Source: an uncultured Ignavibacteriota bacterium (lineage in GTDB: Bacteria; Bacteroidota; Ignavibacteria; UBA10030; UBA8401). From it: a stretch of DNA of 64,000 nt. The translations under genes and the position numbers were made by a program. The stretch lies in assembly GCA_903884005.1 (NCBI GenBank), contig CAISDA010000040.1, positions 65,539 to 129,538 of the forward strand. The letters are read 5' to 3'. The notes below the pieces were generated by a model. That model saw only the letters and a list, made by a program, of their open reading frames with translations. It was not told the DNA's origin and made no database searches. Numbering within the stretch: the first letter of the stretch is position 1; every line of letters starts with the position of its first letter. Of this stretch, positions 26,817-36,125 are shown piece by piece.

Positions 26817-28335
26817 AAAAATTCACCCACTGTATGTCGGGTTCGGTCACGGGAACGGCAAACATGCGCCCTCCGAATCCGAGATACCGGTACACCATGG
26901 CCGGTACTGTGCTTACGGTGATACGGGATAAGTTCTTTTCATAGACGGCGATGCCGTATTTGTCTGCAAGCTTGCCGAGTATCCTATCCGATGTGTACCG
27001 CAGTTTCATGGCGATCACCGAAGCGCACGCTTTCGAGGTATCCTGCGCGGAGAGTGTATCGGTATGCATGCGCCATTTTTCGTTTTCCACTTCCTGCGGC
27101 GATGCGGTGAGTGTGTCGGCGATCGTGTTCTTATAGAGCTGTGCAAGATACCAATCCCTCCACGGCCCAAGTTCTTTTTGTACGGCAGTCGAGTGTTGCA
27201 ACTGCCGCTCATATCCGATCTGCGTCAGGTGTTCCTGGTCGATGAGGTCATGAAGGCGCTGTTCGTAGCCGAACCTGACCGTAGCGAGCGTTGGTCGTTC
27301 GATGCTGAGCCCGGCCGTGCGCATCTTCTCGAGCGTCGTTTCAAGCGACCATTGCCCCTTCGGGAAACGTACATACGGTTGTCCGGCCATCTCCCGGTTC
27401 TGTCCGAGCACAACCTCCACCAGATCGCGTGTCAGGAAAAAAGTCGTGGTGTCCGATTGCGCTGCACCTGACGGCAGCGACGCGCGGTATGCGTCGTAGA
27501 GCCCGGTGATGGCCGCCTTCGTTGCTTTGGCGTTGATCTCCGTGCGTGCGGTCTTCAATGCCTCGGCTATGAACGCAAACATCCGGTGTTGTTCCTTGCG
27601 CTTGCGCAGCGTCTGCTCGACCCTCTCCTGCAAAGAGCGGCGTTGTTGTTCACCGCCGAGGACCGTGATGCTCTTTCCCATCAGTTTCGGAATGTAGTAC
27701 CCGTCGTCCAGGTGCACCGGGGGGCCGGTCTGATTCAATTTCAACGAGTAGACGGCCGCTTCCATCTTCTCATCGGCATCTCCCCATCTCGTGATCGCCG
27801 AATCGGGCCCATCCCAGCTCGATCGCGGGCCCTTTACAGCGGTCAATGACTCGAGCGCTTTCCCGGTACGAATGAGAGCGAAGAGCGAATCGGCTGTCGC
27901 TTTGTTCGAGGCGTAGAGAAAATACACCTTCAAGTCCTGCTGAGCCATGGCCATGGCCTGCTGTCGTTCCACATCGCCGATTGTGACCTTCTCCCGCACT
28001 TCCCTTCGATACAGTTCATCGCGCACAAAGAGACGCTCCACGCCGTGCACCGCCTTCAGCAGCGTCGAATCCCTGTCCAAGCTGCGTTCGCGCGCCTGCA
28101 GGGCGAGCAATTTTTCTGCGATCAGCGTGAAAAGAAATTCAGCCTTCCTCTCGTCCGTCTTCGCGACGTTATGGCGCTGTAAACCGGGCGTCAATTCGTA
28201 GCGCGAGATAAATTCGCCCGCGGTGATCGTCTGTGTGCCGACACGGGCTATGGGCGTTTCATGCGGAAGGTTCTGTTGCGCCGCGAGACGCACGACAGAC
28301 GCGATGACGAGCGTGAGTATGGAGAGTCGTTTCAT
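26788..28335 (-). CDS. Exported SurA/PpiC-type peptidyl-prolyl isomerase-like chaperone
   Basis: 515 residues with a signal peptide ending near VRLAAQ. An N-terminal SurA-like helical part follows (PIARVGTQTITAGEFISRY, EFLFTLIAEKLLALQA). A parvulin-type region lies at about 120-240 (LKVYFLYASNKATADSLFALIRTG as two pieces, WGDADEKMEAAVYSL, PPVHLDDGYYIPKL), and there is a long helical C-terminus. It probably helps fold outer-membrane proteins in the periplasm. The parvulin part is divergent and isomerase activity is uncertain. Its last codons (NLQLP) are encoded by the fourth unit of a tandem repeat. Confidence 0.82.
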   Translation of the reverse strand: MKRLSILTLVIASVVRLAAQQNLPHETPIARVGTQTITAGEFISRYELTPGLQRHNVAKTDERKAEFLFTLIAEKLLALQARERSLDRDSTLLKAVHGVERLFVRDELYRREVREKVTIGDVERQQAMAMAQQDLKVYFLYASNKATADSLFALIRTGKALESLTAVKGPRSSWDGPDSAITRWGDADEKMEAAVYSLKLNQTGPPVHLDDGYYIPKLMGKSITVLGGEQQRRSLQERVEQTLRKRKEQHRMFAFIAEALKTARTEINAKATKAAITGLYDAYRASLPSGAAQSDTTTFFLTRDLVEVVLGQNREMAGQPYVRFPKGQWSLETTLEKMRTAGLSIERPTLATVRFGYEQRLHDLIDQEHLTQIGYERQLQHSTAVQKELGPWRDWYLAQLYKNTIADTLTASPQEVENEKWRMHTDTLSAQDTSKACASVIAMKLRYTSDRILGKLADKYGIAVYEKNLSRITVSTVPAMVYRYLGFGGRMFAVPVTEPDIQWVNFWERKNLQLP

Positions 28336-28340
28336 AAATG

Positions 28341-29060
28341 TTATCTGATAAAGGAAAGAAAGATGCGTACGGCATCCGGTATGCCGAAGAAGAACGCCTG
28401 CGCCAGCATCGGCGTCAGTAAGCTTCGCGTTCGGTGATACATGTATCCGGAAAAAATCCCGACGCCGAATCCGGCAGCGTATTCCGCCATCGCCGATGTA
28501 TAATGCGGAAGTCCGAGCCGGCCGAGCGTGAAAGCGACCGCCGTGATGAAGATGACCGAGGGAAGTTCAAACGGCCCTGCGGGAGTGCGGGCTGTCCAAT
28601 ATTTCGCGAGCGACGTTTGGAACAATCCGAAAAACAGGAGTTGGTCCGCCACAGGCGATGAGAGCCAATGAATTGTCATCACGAGCAATTTGTCCGGCAC
28701 GTGTCCCGTTTGAAAACCATGAGAGACAAAAAGCGACACAGACGCCATCGCGCTGATCACGATGACGGCCCCCGCATAGAAGCCGAGCAGGATCGTGAGT
28801 GATTCGCGGATGTTCATGGAATTGATGCCGCAGCTCCAGAGGTTCCCGCGAGAGAGCACCGTGAGCGCAGCCATGGACCAGAGAAACTGCCATACATGCC
28901 TCTCGAAGACGAACAAGAGCGCAGGCGAAAATGTTCTCGTCAGCCACGGCAGCGTCCCCAGCAGATGAAGGTCGCCGTAGGTCCGCAGGCAATAGTAGAA
29001 TGCCGCAACGCCGGCCAGAGACGCAAGCTGTTTGGCAATGTGAAGGTATTCTTCTTTCAT
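28341..29060 (-). CDS. CPBP/Rce1-like membrane protein lacking the usual catalytic glutamates
   Basis: 239 residues from MKEEYLHIAKQ. A much longer open frame would overlap the helicase gene, and GGA lies upstream of this ATG. Seven or so hydrophobic helices. The C-terminal region looks like a CPBP (abortive infection/Rce1) intramembrane protease domain: VADQLLFFGLFQTSLAKY, FTLGRLGLPHY, AAGFGVGIFSGYMYHRTRSLLTPMLAQAFF. In active members the first motif reads E-E-x-x-x-R; here Glu-Glu is replaced by Ala-Asp and the Arg by Phe, so proteolysis is doubtful. It lies between the PpiC-like gene (5 bp) and the helicase. Confidence 0.65.
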   Translation of the reverse strand: MKEEYLHIAKQLASLAGVAAFYYCLRTYGDLHLLGTLPWLTRTFSPALLFVFERHVWQFLWSMAALTVLSRGNLWSCGINSMNIRESLTILLGFYAGAVIVISAMASVSLFVSHGFQTGHVPDKLLVMTIHWLSSPVADQLLFFGLFQTSLAKYWTARTPAGPFELPSVIFITAVAFTLGRLGLPHYTSAMAEYAAGFGVGIFSGYMYHRTRSLLTPMLAQAFFFGIPDAVRIFLSFIR

Positions 29061-29193
29061 AGAGTTCCAGCCGTGCGGTTTGTTTGCGAACGCGTGCAGC
29101 GGGAGCCGCCTGCGTTCAGGTGATGCCGTCCACTCGTGGTGTGCAGGAGATTCCGCGAGCCTGCCCGTCTCCGCATCCACCGGAAGTTGCGCC

Positions 29194-31443
29194 TTAGGAT
29201 GTGATCCGAAGACGCGCAAATTTCAGCATGAGCTGTTTTTTCCCAACACTGTTGAAATACACGAGTGCTTTTGCATCATCACCCCTGCCGGCAAGCTGCA
29301 TGATCTTGCCCGTGCCGAAGACCTCATGCTCGACGACTGCACCGACTCGAAGCTGCATGTCTTCCTGCGACTGGCTTGCATAGTCGACGTCGCCGTCATC
29401 GAACGCACTCTGTGCGGGCTTCTTCGTCTCGAGTGCGGGTTTTTTCTTCCTCTCGTACGGATCGTATCGGCGCGCTCCCCCTCCGGCATCCGTTTGTGTC
29501 CTGCTCGGCGCATAGTGGCGCGGTGCGTTCCGCTCGATGAGCGCTGCATCGATCTCCTCTACAAAGCGCGACACAACAGGGTACGTCACATCGCCGAAGC
29601 GGTACCGGATGCGCGCATGGGAGAGGAAGAGCCGCTGTTTTGCGCGTGTCAGGGCGACGTAGAACAACCGCCGCTCTTCTTCCAGCGCCTGTGTTTCCGG
29701 CGTGATCTGGTAAAGCGGAAAGAGCCCCTCTTCCATGCCGGTGACAAACACCACCGGAAATTCAAGCCCCTTCGCCGCGTGGATCGTCATTAGCGTCACC
29801 GCGTTGCGCTGGTCGGGCGCCAGATCGACGGCGGAAATGAGCGCCACCTCTTCAAGGAAGCCTTCGAGTGTGCCGTTGTCGTTCTGCGCCATGTATTCAG
29901 AGATGGCGGACAATGTTTCCTGTATGTTTTCCCATCGCGCAAGCGATTCGGGCGTTCCTTCTTCTTTATACGCTTTGAGAATGCCAAGATCATCCACCAT
30001 CGACCGCGCTAATTCGTTCGGCGAGAGTGTCTGCTGCAGGTCCTTATACTTCATGATGAACGTGCTGAATGCCCTGAGGGCGTTCTTCGTTCGTTCGCTG
30101 ATCGTCGTGAGTTCGCCCGAGCGCAGCAGCGCTTCGAAGAGCGTAATATTCTCCTGGCCCGCGAACGCCTGGATCTTATCGATCGTCGTATCGCCGATGC
30201 CCCGTGTGGGATAATTGATCACGCGCTTCAGGCACTCTTCGTCGCTCGGATTGACAATGAGGCGGAGATAGGCAATGACGTCCTTGATTTCCTTCCGTTT
30301 GTAAAACTCCACCCCGCCCACGATCACATACGTGAGGCCGGTCCGCCGCAGTGCGTCTTCAAGCGATCGCGACTGGGCGTTCGTTCTGTAGAGCAGCGCA
30401 AAATTTTTCAGGTCCAGTTTTTCCTTCGCGCACAGGTCCTGGATCTGGTGTGCGATCGTCAATCCCTCGTCCTTATCGTCCTCCGCCTCATTCAAGACGA
30501 TCGTGTCGCCCTGCGCATTGTCCGTCCAGAGCGTCTTGGGGATTTGCTGCTTGTTATTCTTGATCACCGAATCCGCGGCTGCAAGAATGGTCTTCGTCGA
30601 CCGGTAATTCTGTTCAAGTCGGAATGTGCGGCTCTGCGGATAGTCGCGCTCGAAATCGAGAATGTTGCGGATGTCGGCGCCGCGAAATGCGTAGATGCTC
30701 TGCGCGTCGTCGCCAACGACGCAGATATTCTTGAAGCGGTCGGCCAGCATCTTGATCAGCACATACTGCGCATGGTTGGTATCCTGATATTCGTCGACGA
30801 GGATGTACTTGAACCGGTACTGGTATTTTTCGAGCACACGTGGAAACCTCTGGAAGAGATCGATCGGCTTGATGAGCAGATCGTCGAAATCCATCGCGTT
30901 GCTCTTAAAGAGTTTCAACTGATATTCCTGATAGATCTTTGCGACATGCTGTTCGAAAAAATCCTTCGCGAGCGCATCGTACTGCCGGGGCGTGATGAGC
31001 TGGTTCTTCGCGCCGCTGATGCGCGACTGCACCGCGCGCGGCGCCACCTGCTGAGCAGACAGGCTCAGCGAATGCAACACGGACTTGATGACGTTCTGGC
31101 TGTCGTCCGAATCGTAGATGGAAAACGAGCGCATGTAACCGAGCGCTTCGCATTCCTGGCGAAGGATCCGCGCGAACACGGAGTGAAATGTTCCAGCCCA
31201 AATGGAGAGGGCCTGCGTGCCGACAAGCGCCGTGATGCGTTCCTTCATCTCTTTGGCCGCCTTGTTGGTGAACGTCAGCGCCAGTATTTCATAGGGCTTC
31301 ACACCGGATTCGAGAAGGTGGGCGATGCGGAATGTCAGGACTCGCGTCTTGCCGCTTCCCGCGCCGGCGACGATCATGACGGGCCCTTCAAGGATTTCGG
31401 CCGCGCTGCGCTGGACGGGATTTAAAGAGTGTAATACGGACAT
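29194..31443 (-). CDS. pcrA: UvrD/PcrA superfamily 1 DNA helicase
   Basis: 749 residues. SF1A helicase motifs in order: Q-motif LNPVQRSA, Walker A GAGSGKT (26-32), LALTFTNKAAKEM, IWAGTFHSVFARIL, Walker B VDEYQDTN, GDDAQSIYAFRGA, YRSTKTIL, YRTNAQSR, and motif V-VI VTLMTIHAAKGLEF with YVALTRAK. The last ~60 residues form a small Tudor-like domain (GAVVEHEVFGTGKIMQL) as in PcrA, which contacts RNA polymerase. Length and layout are normal for PcrA/UvrD, a 3'-5' repair helicase. Confidence 0.93.
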   Translation of the reverse strand: MSVLHSLNPVQRSAAEILEGPVMIVAGAGSGKTRVLTFRIAHLLESGVKPYEILALTFTNKAAKEMKERITALVGTQALSIWAGTFHSVFARILRQECEALGYMRSFSIYDSDDSQNVIKSVLHSLSLSAQQVAPRAVQSRISGAKNQLITPRQYDALAKDFFEQHVAKIYQEYQLKLFKSNAMDFDDLLIKPIDLFQRFPRVLEKYQYRFKYILVDEYQDTNHAQYVLIKMLADRFKNICVVGDDAQSIYAFRGADIRNILDFERDYPQSRTFRLEQNYRSTKTILAAADSVIKNNKQQIPKTLWTDNAQGDTIVLNEAEDDKDEGLTIAHQIQDLCAKEKLDLKNFALLYRTNAQSRSLEDALRRTGLTYVIVGGVEFYKRKEIKDVIAYLRLIVNPSDEECLKRVINYPTRGIGDTTIDKIQAFAGQENITLFEALLRSGELTTISERTKNALRAFSTFIMKYKDLQQTLSPNELARSMVDDLGILKAYKEEGTPESLARWENIQETLSAISEYMAQNDNGTLEGFLEEVALISAVDLAPDQRNAVTLMTIHAAKGLEFPVVFVTGMEEGLFPLYQITPETQALEEERRLFYVALTRAKQRLFLSHARIRYRFGDVTYPVVSRFVEEIDAALIERNAPRHYAPSRTQTDAGGGARRYDPYERKKKPALETKKPAQSAFDDGDVDYASQSQEDMQLRVGAVVEHEVFGTGKIMQLAGRGDDAKALVYFNSVGKKQLMLKFARLRITS

Positions 31444-31739
31444 GGATTCAAAGACAAATCTGCGAGTAAGAAAAAAAATGCGCCAGTCTCCGCATCCGGT
31501 GGCTATCGAGCGGCGGAGAGCGACGCACTGACGGTGAAGGTACGTTCAGTACACCGTCTGCATTAAAATACAAAAATTTGGGAAACGAAGCAATGAAGTG
31601 ACGAGCGGCGGTCACTTCGAATGGTATGTGCACAGGGTGTCGCTGGTACTGTGAACGGAAGAATGAAGAATTGCCCGGTGTTCACGCGCTTACAGCCGGG
31701 GGCGCGGGGCTTTGAATGGACGTGCGATGCTCTCCATCG
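31444..31739. other. Intergenic gap with one hairpin
   Basis: 296 bp between the helicase start and ogt. The only structure seen is GAAGTGAC-gagcggcg-GTCACTTC (31595-31618), with no T run. No gene recognised. Confidence 0.5.
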
Positions 31740-32249
31740 TCAGAGCATGATGGCGCCCTCAAGGCGCAGCAGAAATTCTTTGGTCTTGATGCCGGCGGAA
31801 TATCCTCCGAGCGAACCGTCCGCCAACAGCACACGGTGGCAAGGAATGATGATCGGCAGCGGATTGGTTGAGTTGGCCCTGCCGACTGCCTGGAACCCCC
31901 TCGGAACGCCCACGCGCTTCGCCAGCTGCTTGTACGAGATCGTCGTGCCGTACGGAATATTTCCCAGTTCTTTCCATACGCGAAGTTCGAACAGTGTGCC
32001 GAGATTGTCTACATCGACGGAAAATTTTGCCAGTTTGCCGTTGAAGTATCGTGTGAGCTGTTCGATGACGTCCTTGTTTCGAATTTTATTTTCGATAACA
32101 TCGTCGTCGTCGCAATGCTGGGACAGCCATCGGAGAAAATCTTTTTTCGATTCCTTGGGGATGCTTAATTTGCAGACACCCTTTTCTGTCGATGCAACGT
32201 AGATCGTACCGATTTTGGATGTGAATGAAGTACAGTAAATTTTTGCCAT
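31740..32249 (-). CDS. ogt: Methylated-DNA--protein-cysteine S-methyltransferase
   Basis: 169 residues. The active-site motif is intact (IIIPCHRVLLADG, acceptor Cys in PCHRV). The DNA-binding helix-turn-helix part precedes it (GTTISYKQLAKRVGVPRGFQAVGRA), with the arginine finger region typical of the family. The terminal GGYSAGIKTKEFLLRLEG is standard. It transfers alkyl groups from O6-alkylguanine to its own Cys, a suicide repair reaction. Length is normal for Ogt. GGATCC is placed as a ribosome site before the ATG. Stand-alone gene. Confidence 0.93.
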   Translation of the reverse strand: MAKIYCTSFTSKIGTIYVASTEKGVCKLSIPKESKKDFLRWLSQHCDDDDVIENKIRNKDVIEQLTRYFNGKLAKFSVDVDNLGTLFELRVWKELGNIPYGTTISYKQLAKRVGVPRGFQAVGRANSTNPLPIIIPCHRVLLADGSLGGYSAGIKTKEFLLRLEGAIML

Positions 32250-32365
32250 GTGGATCCGAAGGTTCTCTTTAAGATGTCACCGTTCTCAAAAAGAAAAATA
32301 TAGTAAAGTTCACCCTTCAGCGCAACTCCCGTGAACCATTATTTTTTAGTTAATTTTTGTATTTT

Positions 32366-32392
32366 GGGGGGGGGAGATTTCCGCGCCCCCCC
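32366..32392. repeat. G9/C7 homopolymer hairpin upstream of tgt
   Basis: Nine G (32366-32374) and seven C (32386-32392) can pair around an 11-nt loop, about 80 bp before the tgt start. Such tracts are prone to slippage in replication and to sequencing error. Confidence 0.6.
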
Positions 32393-32468
32393 TCTCCTTT
32401 TGCCGTCAACGTGCGGAGCGGATGACAGGGTTTGAATCTGAATCGGAAATACCGTATCTTAATCCATT

Positions 32469-33593
32469 GTGAATTTCACGTTACTCCATACCGACTCGAG
32501 GGCCCGCGCGGGCATTCTCCAGACAGACCATGGCGCCATTGAGACGCCTATTTTTATGCCTGTCGGCACTCAAGGCTCAGTCAAGGCTGTCGAGCAGCGG
32601 GAGCTCCATGAGCTCGGCGCTCAGATCATTCTAGGCAACACATACCATCTGTATCTTCGTCCCGGCTGCGAGGTTCTCCGTTCCATGGGCGGCCTCCATG
32701 CGTTCATGCATTGGGAGAAGCCCATACTCACAGACAGCGGCGGCTACCAGGTGTTCAGCCTCTCCGAACTGCGGAAGATCTCTCGCGACGGCGTCACATT
32801 CAAATCGCACCTGGACGGCTCGTCGCATTTCTTCTCGCCGAAAAGCGTGATGGATATCGAGCGCATCATCGGTTCTGACATCATGATGGTGCTCGACGAG
32901 TGCACGCCGTATCCCTGCGAACCGGCCTACGCCAGAAAATCGAACGACATGACGGTGCGCTGGGCGGTCGAATGTCTGTCGCACACCCGGCAGTCGTCCC
33001 CCTTGTACGGCCACTCGCAGGCGCTGTTCGCGATTGTCCAGGGAAGTGTGTACAAGGACATCCGCGCGGAAAGCGCCGATGCGCTGACCGCACGTGAATT
33101 CGACGGCTATGCCGTCGGCGGCCTTGCAGTGGGTGAACCGGCCGAGATCATGTACGACATCACCGAATTCACGACCGCGCGCCTTCCGGTGAACAAGCCG
33201 CGGTACCTGATGGGTGTGGGAACACCGGAAAATATTTTAGAGTCCATCGAGCGCGGCATAGACATGTTCGATTGTGTCATGCCGACACGCAACGGCCGCA
33301 ATGCCATGCTCTTTACCAGCAGGGGCCGCATGAACATGAAAAATGCGCGCTGGAAAACCGATCCTCTGCCGCCGGATGAAGCCTGCGCATGCTACACATG
33401 CACAACATTTTCCCGCGCCTATCTGCGGCATCTTTTTCAGGTGAGTGAAATTCTCGCACTGCAGCTTGCCAGCATACACAACCTCACGTTTTATCTTTGG
33501 CTCGCACGCGAAGCGCGGAAGCATATTCTCACGGATACATTCGCACAGTGGAAAAAAGAAATGCTATATATGTTCCAGCAGGCGCATGCCTGA
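32469..33593 (+). CDS. tgt: tRNA-guanine (queuine) transglycosylase
   Basis: 374 residues, from a GTG with no obvious ribosome site. Catalytic Asp lies in LTDSGGYQVFS and the nucleophile Asp in MFDCVMPTRNGRNA. The substrate loop GGLAVGEP and zinc ligands in CACYTCTTFSRAYLRHLF (three Cys and one His) are all present. The enzyme exchanges guanine 34 for the queuosine precursor in GUN tRNAs. Length is normal. It is followed by yajC 59 bp downstream, the common tgt-yajC order, and both are probably co-transcribed. Confidence 0.96.
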   Translation: MNFTLLHTDSRARAGILQTDHGAIETPIFMPVGTQGSVKAVEQRELHELGAQIILGNTYHLYLRPGCEVLRSMGGLHAFMHWEKPILTDSGGYQVFSLSELRKISRDGVTFKSHLDGSSHFFSPKSVMDIERIIGSDIMMVLDECTPYPCEPAYARKSNDMTVRWAVECLSHTRQSSPLYGHSQALFAIVQGSVYKDIRAESADALTAREFDGYAVGGLAVGEPAEIMYDITEFTTARLPVNKPRYLMGVGTPENILESIERGIDMFDCVMPTRNGRNAMLFTSRGRMNMKNARWKTDPLPPDEACACYTCTTFSRAYLRHLFQVSEILALQLASIHNLTFYLWLAREARKHILTDTFAQWKKEMLYMFQQAHA

Positions 33594-33652
33594 GCACATC
33601 ACCGACACAATAAATCACACACACTCACACATCATCACCCCGGAGAAATTCA

Positions 33653-33985
33653 ATGCATTCATTCCTGTTGGCAATGCAGCCACCCGCACAAGGCGGAGAA
33701 GGCGGCAGCATCTGGAGCATGGTCCTCATGTTCGGATCGATCATCGCGATCTTTTATTTCATGATCATCCGTCCTCAGCAGAAACGCACGAAAGAGCGGG
33801 AAGCGCTGCTCGAGTCAATCAAAAAAGGCGACAAGATCATCACCGCGGGCGGCATGCACGGCACCGTGATCGGCATCGAAGACAAGACGGTGCTCATTCA
33901 GATCGCCGACAACGTCAAAGTGAAACTGGAACGCAGTTCCGTTTCCGTCGTGAATAAAATCGGCGAAATGCCGGAACAAAAATAA
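33653..33985 (+). CDS. yajC: Preprotein translocase subunit YajC
   Basis: 110 residues. A single transmembrane helix ([19 protein letters not shown]) is followed by the family signature [20 protein letters not shown], then [12 protein letters not shown] and a small cytoplasmic beta domain. YajC associates with SecDF and the Sec translocon. GGAG ribosome site. It sits between tgt and ribBA in the same orientation, 16 bp from the latter. Confidence 0.94.
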   Translation: MHSFLLAMQPPAQGGEGGSIWSMVLMFGSIIAIFYFMIIRPQQKRTKEREALLESIKKGDKIITAGGMHGTVIGIEDKTVLIQIADNVKVKLERSSVSVVNKIGEMPEQK

Positions 33986-34001
33986 TCACTGGCATCAGAC
34001 A

Positions 34002-35207
34002 ATGGCTTTTAATACAATTCCCGAAGCGCTCGACGATCTGAAGAGCGGCAAGACCATTATTGTGGTGGACGATGAAGACCGCGAAAACGAAGGCGACTTC
34101 GTCGCCGCGGCGGAATTTGTCACGCCCGAGACCATCAATTTCTTCACCAGGGAAGGACGAGGCGTGGTCTGCGCGGCGATCACCGGATCGCGCGCCGAAG
34201 TGCTTCAGCTCGATCTTATGGTGGGGTCCAATACGTCGCTGCATGAAACCCCGTTCACCGTGTCCGTAGACTATCTTCACGGCACGACAACCGGCGTCTC
34301 GGCCGCCGATCGTGCTGCGACCGTCCGTGCGCTTGTCGATCCCGACGCCGTGGCGAAAGATTTCGGTAAACCGGGACACATTTTCCCGCTGAAGGCGTCT
34401 GTCGGCGGTGTGCTTCGCCGCGCAGGGCATACGGAGGCTGTTGTCGACCTCTGCATTGCGGCAGACTTGCAGCCTGCGGGCCTGCTCATCGAGATCCTGA
34501 ACGACGACGGAACCATGGCGCGGCTTCCGCAATTGGAGATCCTCGCACAGCGCTTCGGAATGAAACTCATCACGGTCAAGGATGTGATCGCGTACCGCAT
34601 GCAGACCGAAAAAATGGTCGAAAAACTTGTCTCCACCCACCTGCCCACGCGCTACGGTTCGTTCGAAGTGCATGCGTACAGATCGGTCAACGACCAGAAA
34701 GAGCATATCGCTCTGGTGAAAGGAAAATTGTCGCCCGAGAAGATCCCCCTGGTGCGCGTGCATTCCGAGTGCCTGACGGGCGATGTCTTCGGGTCACTCC
34801 GCTGCGACTGCAATGATCAGCTCATCCGGTCCATGCAGATCATCGAAGAGCACGGCCACGGCATCGTGCTCTATATGCGCCAGGAAGGCCGCGGCATCGG
34901 CCTGGCCAACAAACTGAAGGCGTATAAATTGCAGGATGAAGGAAAGGATACCGTTGAAGCCAATGAGGCGCTCGGATTCAGAGCGGACCTTCGCGACTAC
35001 GGCATCGGCGCCCAGATCCTGCGCGACCTCGGTGTCACCAAACTGCGTCTGCTCACCAACAATCCGAAAAAAGTCGTCGGGTTGAACGGCTACGGTCTGG
35101 AAATTGTTGAACGCGTGCCGATCGAGATCGAGGCGAACGCCACCAATGAACGATACCTCAAAACGAAACGCGACAAAATGGGACACCTGATATTGCTCGA
35201 TCAATAA
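34002..35207 (+). CDS. ribBA: RibBA: DHBP synthase / GTP cyclohydrolase II
   Basis: 401 residues. The RibB half (1-200) shows [13 protein letters not shown], the metal/substrate site [13 protein letters not shown], and [10 protein letters not shown]. The RibA half (about 207-401) shows the zinc motif [20 protein letters not shown] (three Cys), [11 protein letters not shown], and LTNNPKKV. Together they make both precursors of riboflavin: dihydroxybutanone phosphate and the diaminopyrimidine. No FMN riboswitch is visible in the 16-bp gap to yajC. A hairpin terminator follows at 35283-35317. Confidence 0.96.
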   Translation: MAFNTIPEALDDLKSGKTIIVVDDEDRENEGDFVAAAEFVTPETINFFTREGRGVVCAAITGSRAEVLQLDLMVGSNTSLHETPFTVSVDYLHGTTTGVSAADRAATVRALVDPDAVAKDFGKPGHIFPLKASVGGVLRRAGHTEAVVDLCIAADLQPAGLLIEILNDDGTMARLPQLEILAQRFGMKLITVKDVIAYRMQTEKMVEKLVSTHLPTRYGSFEVHAYRSVNDQKEHIALVKGKLSPEKIPLVRVHSECLTGDVFGSLRCDCNDQLIRSMQIIEEHGHGIVLYMRQEGRGIGLANKLKAYKLQDEGKDTVEANEALGFRADLRDYGIGAQILRDLGVTKLRLLTNNPKKVVGLNGYGLEIVERVPIEIEANATNERYLKTKRDKMGHLILLDQ

Positions 35208-35282
35208 GAATTTATTTGGATGGCGGCAATATTTTTCTTGCATCTCCCGATAAAATCTTTTAAATTGATTTTAGTGTAAACG

Positions 35283-35317
35283 GCCATTGTTCGCAAGAAC
35301 GATGGCTTTTGTTTTTG
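35283..35317 (+). terminator. Intrinsic terminator after ribBA
   Basis: GCCATTGTTC-gcaa-GAACGATGGC (one G-T pair) followed by TTTTGTTTTT. Confidence 0.8.
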
Positions 35318-35353
35318 ATAAACCGCAACACGGATTCTTTGTGGAAGGTCTTT

Positions 35354-35839
35354 ATGAGTGACGCAAGCATGGCAATAGTATATCTTACCCGGGAAAAATT
35401 TAAGGACATCGAAGTCGAACTCCGTGATTTGAAAGTCAACGGACGCCGAGAGATCGCAGCCAAGATCTCCGAAGCGCGCGGCCATGGTGATCTGAGTGAG
35501 AATGCGGAATACGATGCGGCCAAAGAAGCACAGCAGCATCTGGAATACAAGATCGCAAAACTTGAAGCGACGCTCTCTCGCGCGCGTATCATCGACAGCA
35601 AGGATCTTCCGAACGACAAGATCTACATCCTCTCGAGCGTGAAACTGAAGGATGTGAAAACAAAGAAGATGTTCCAGTATACGCTTGTCTCTCCGGAAGA
35701 AGCCGATTTCGACCAGAGCAAGATCTCCGTTACCTCGCCGATCGGCAAGGGACTGATGGGAAAAAAGATCGGCGATGTGCTGAAAATCAATGTGCCCGCG
35801 GGCGTGTTGACGTACGAAGTGCTCGAAATATCCCGATAA
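35354..35839 (+). CDS. greA: Transcription elongation factor GreA
   Basis: 161 residues from MSDASMAIVYLTREK (GGAAGGTC upstream; a start 15 codons earlier overlaps the ribBA terminator region). The N-terminal coiled coil contains the acidic tip ARGHGDLSENAEYDAAKEAQ, characteristic of GreA. The C-terminal FKBP-like domain has SPIGKGLMGKKIGDVLKI. The protein enters the RNA polymerase secondary channel and stimulates cleavage of backtracked RNA. Single gene, between two terminator/promoter regions. Confidence 0.95.
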   Translation: MSDASMAIVYLTREKFKDIEVELRDLKVNGRREIAAKISEARGHGDLSENAEYDAAKEAQQHLEYKIAKLEATLSRARIIDSKDLPNDKIYILSSVKLKDVKTKKMFQYTLVSPEEADFDQSKISVTSPIGKGLMGKKIGDVLKINVPAGVLTYEVLEISR

Positions 35840-35863
35840 ATTTTTTTGCCGTTGATATTTCGC

Positions 35864-35894
35864 TTGACATCGAAGCGGTCATTTCTTATATTTG
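35864..35894 (+). promoter_or_regulatory. Promoter of tRNA-Gly
   Basis: TTGACA (35864-35869), 17-bp spacer, TATATTTG (35887-35894). The downstream box matches the Bacteroidota TANNTTTG consensus exactly. It ends 17 bp before the tRNA. Confidence 0.75.
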
Positions 35895-35911
35895 TATATA
35901 GTTACAGTCAA

Positions 35912-35984
<73 letters not shown>

Positions 35985-36071
35985 CTGCCCTTCCGGTGAA
36001 ATCTTGCCCAAGGGCAAACAGGAAAGCCAAGATATATTCCTGCTATTTTGGTTCACTTCCTTAGTAAATTT

Positions 36072-36110
36072 AAACCCGTCGTCACCATCCCACCAGACGA
36101 CGGGTTTTTT
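36072..36110 (+). terminator. Terminator after tRNA-Gly
   Basis: AAACCCGTCGTC (36072-36083) pairs with GACGACGGGTTT (36096-36107), followed by T residues to 36110. Confidence 0.85.
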
Positions 36111-36125
36111 ATGTACTTTTTTATT

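Noticed and set aside
30448-31425. 325-codon plus-strand frame
   Set aside because: Antisense to the UvrD/PcrA helicase, whose motifs are complete.
33986-34001. FMN riboswitch for ribBA
   Set aside because: Only 16 bp separate yajC and ribBA; there is no room and no conserved core.
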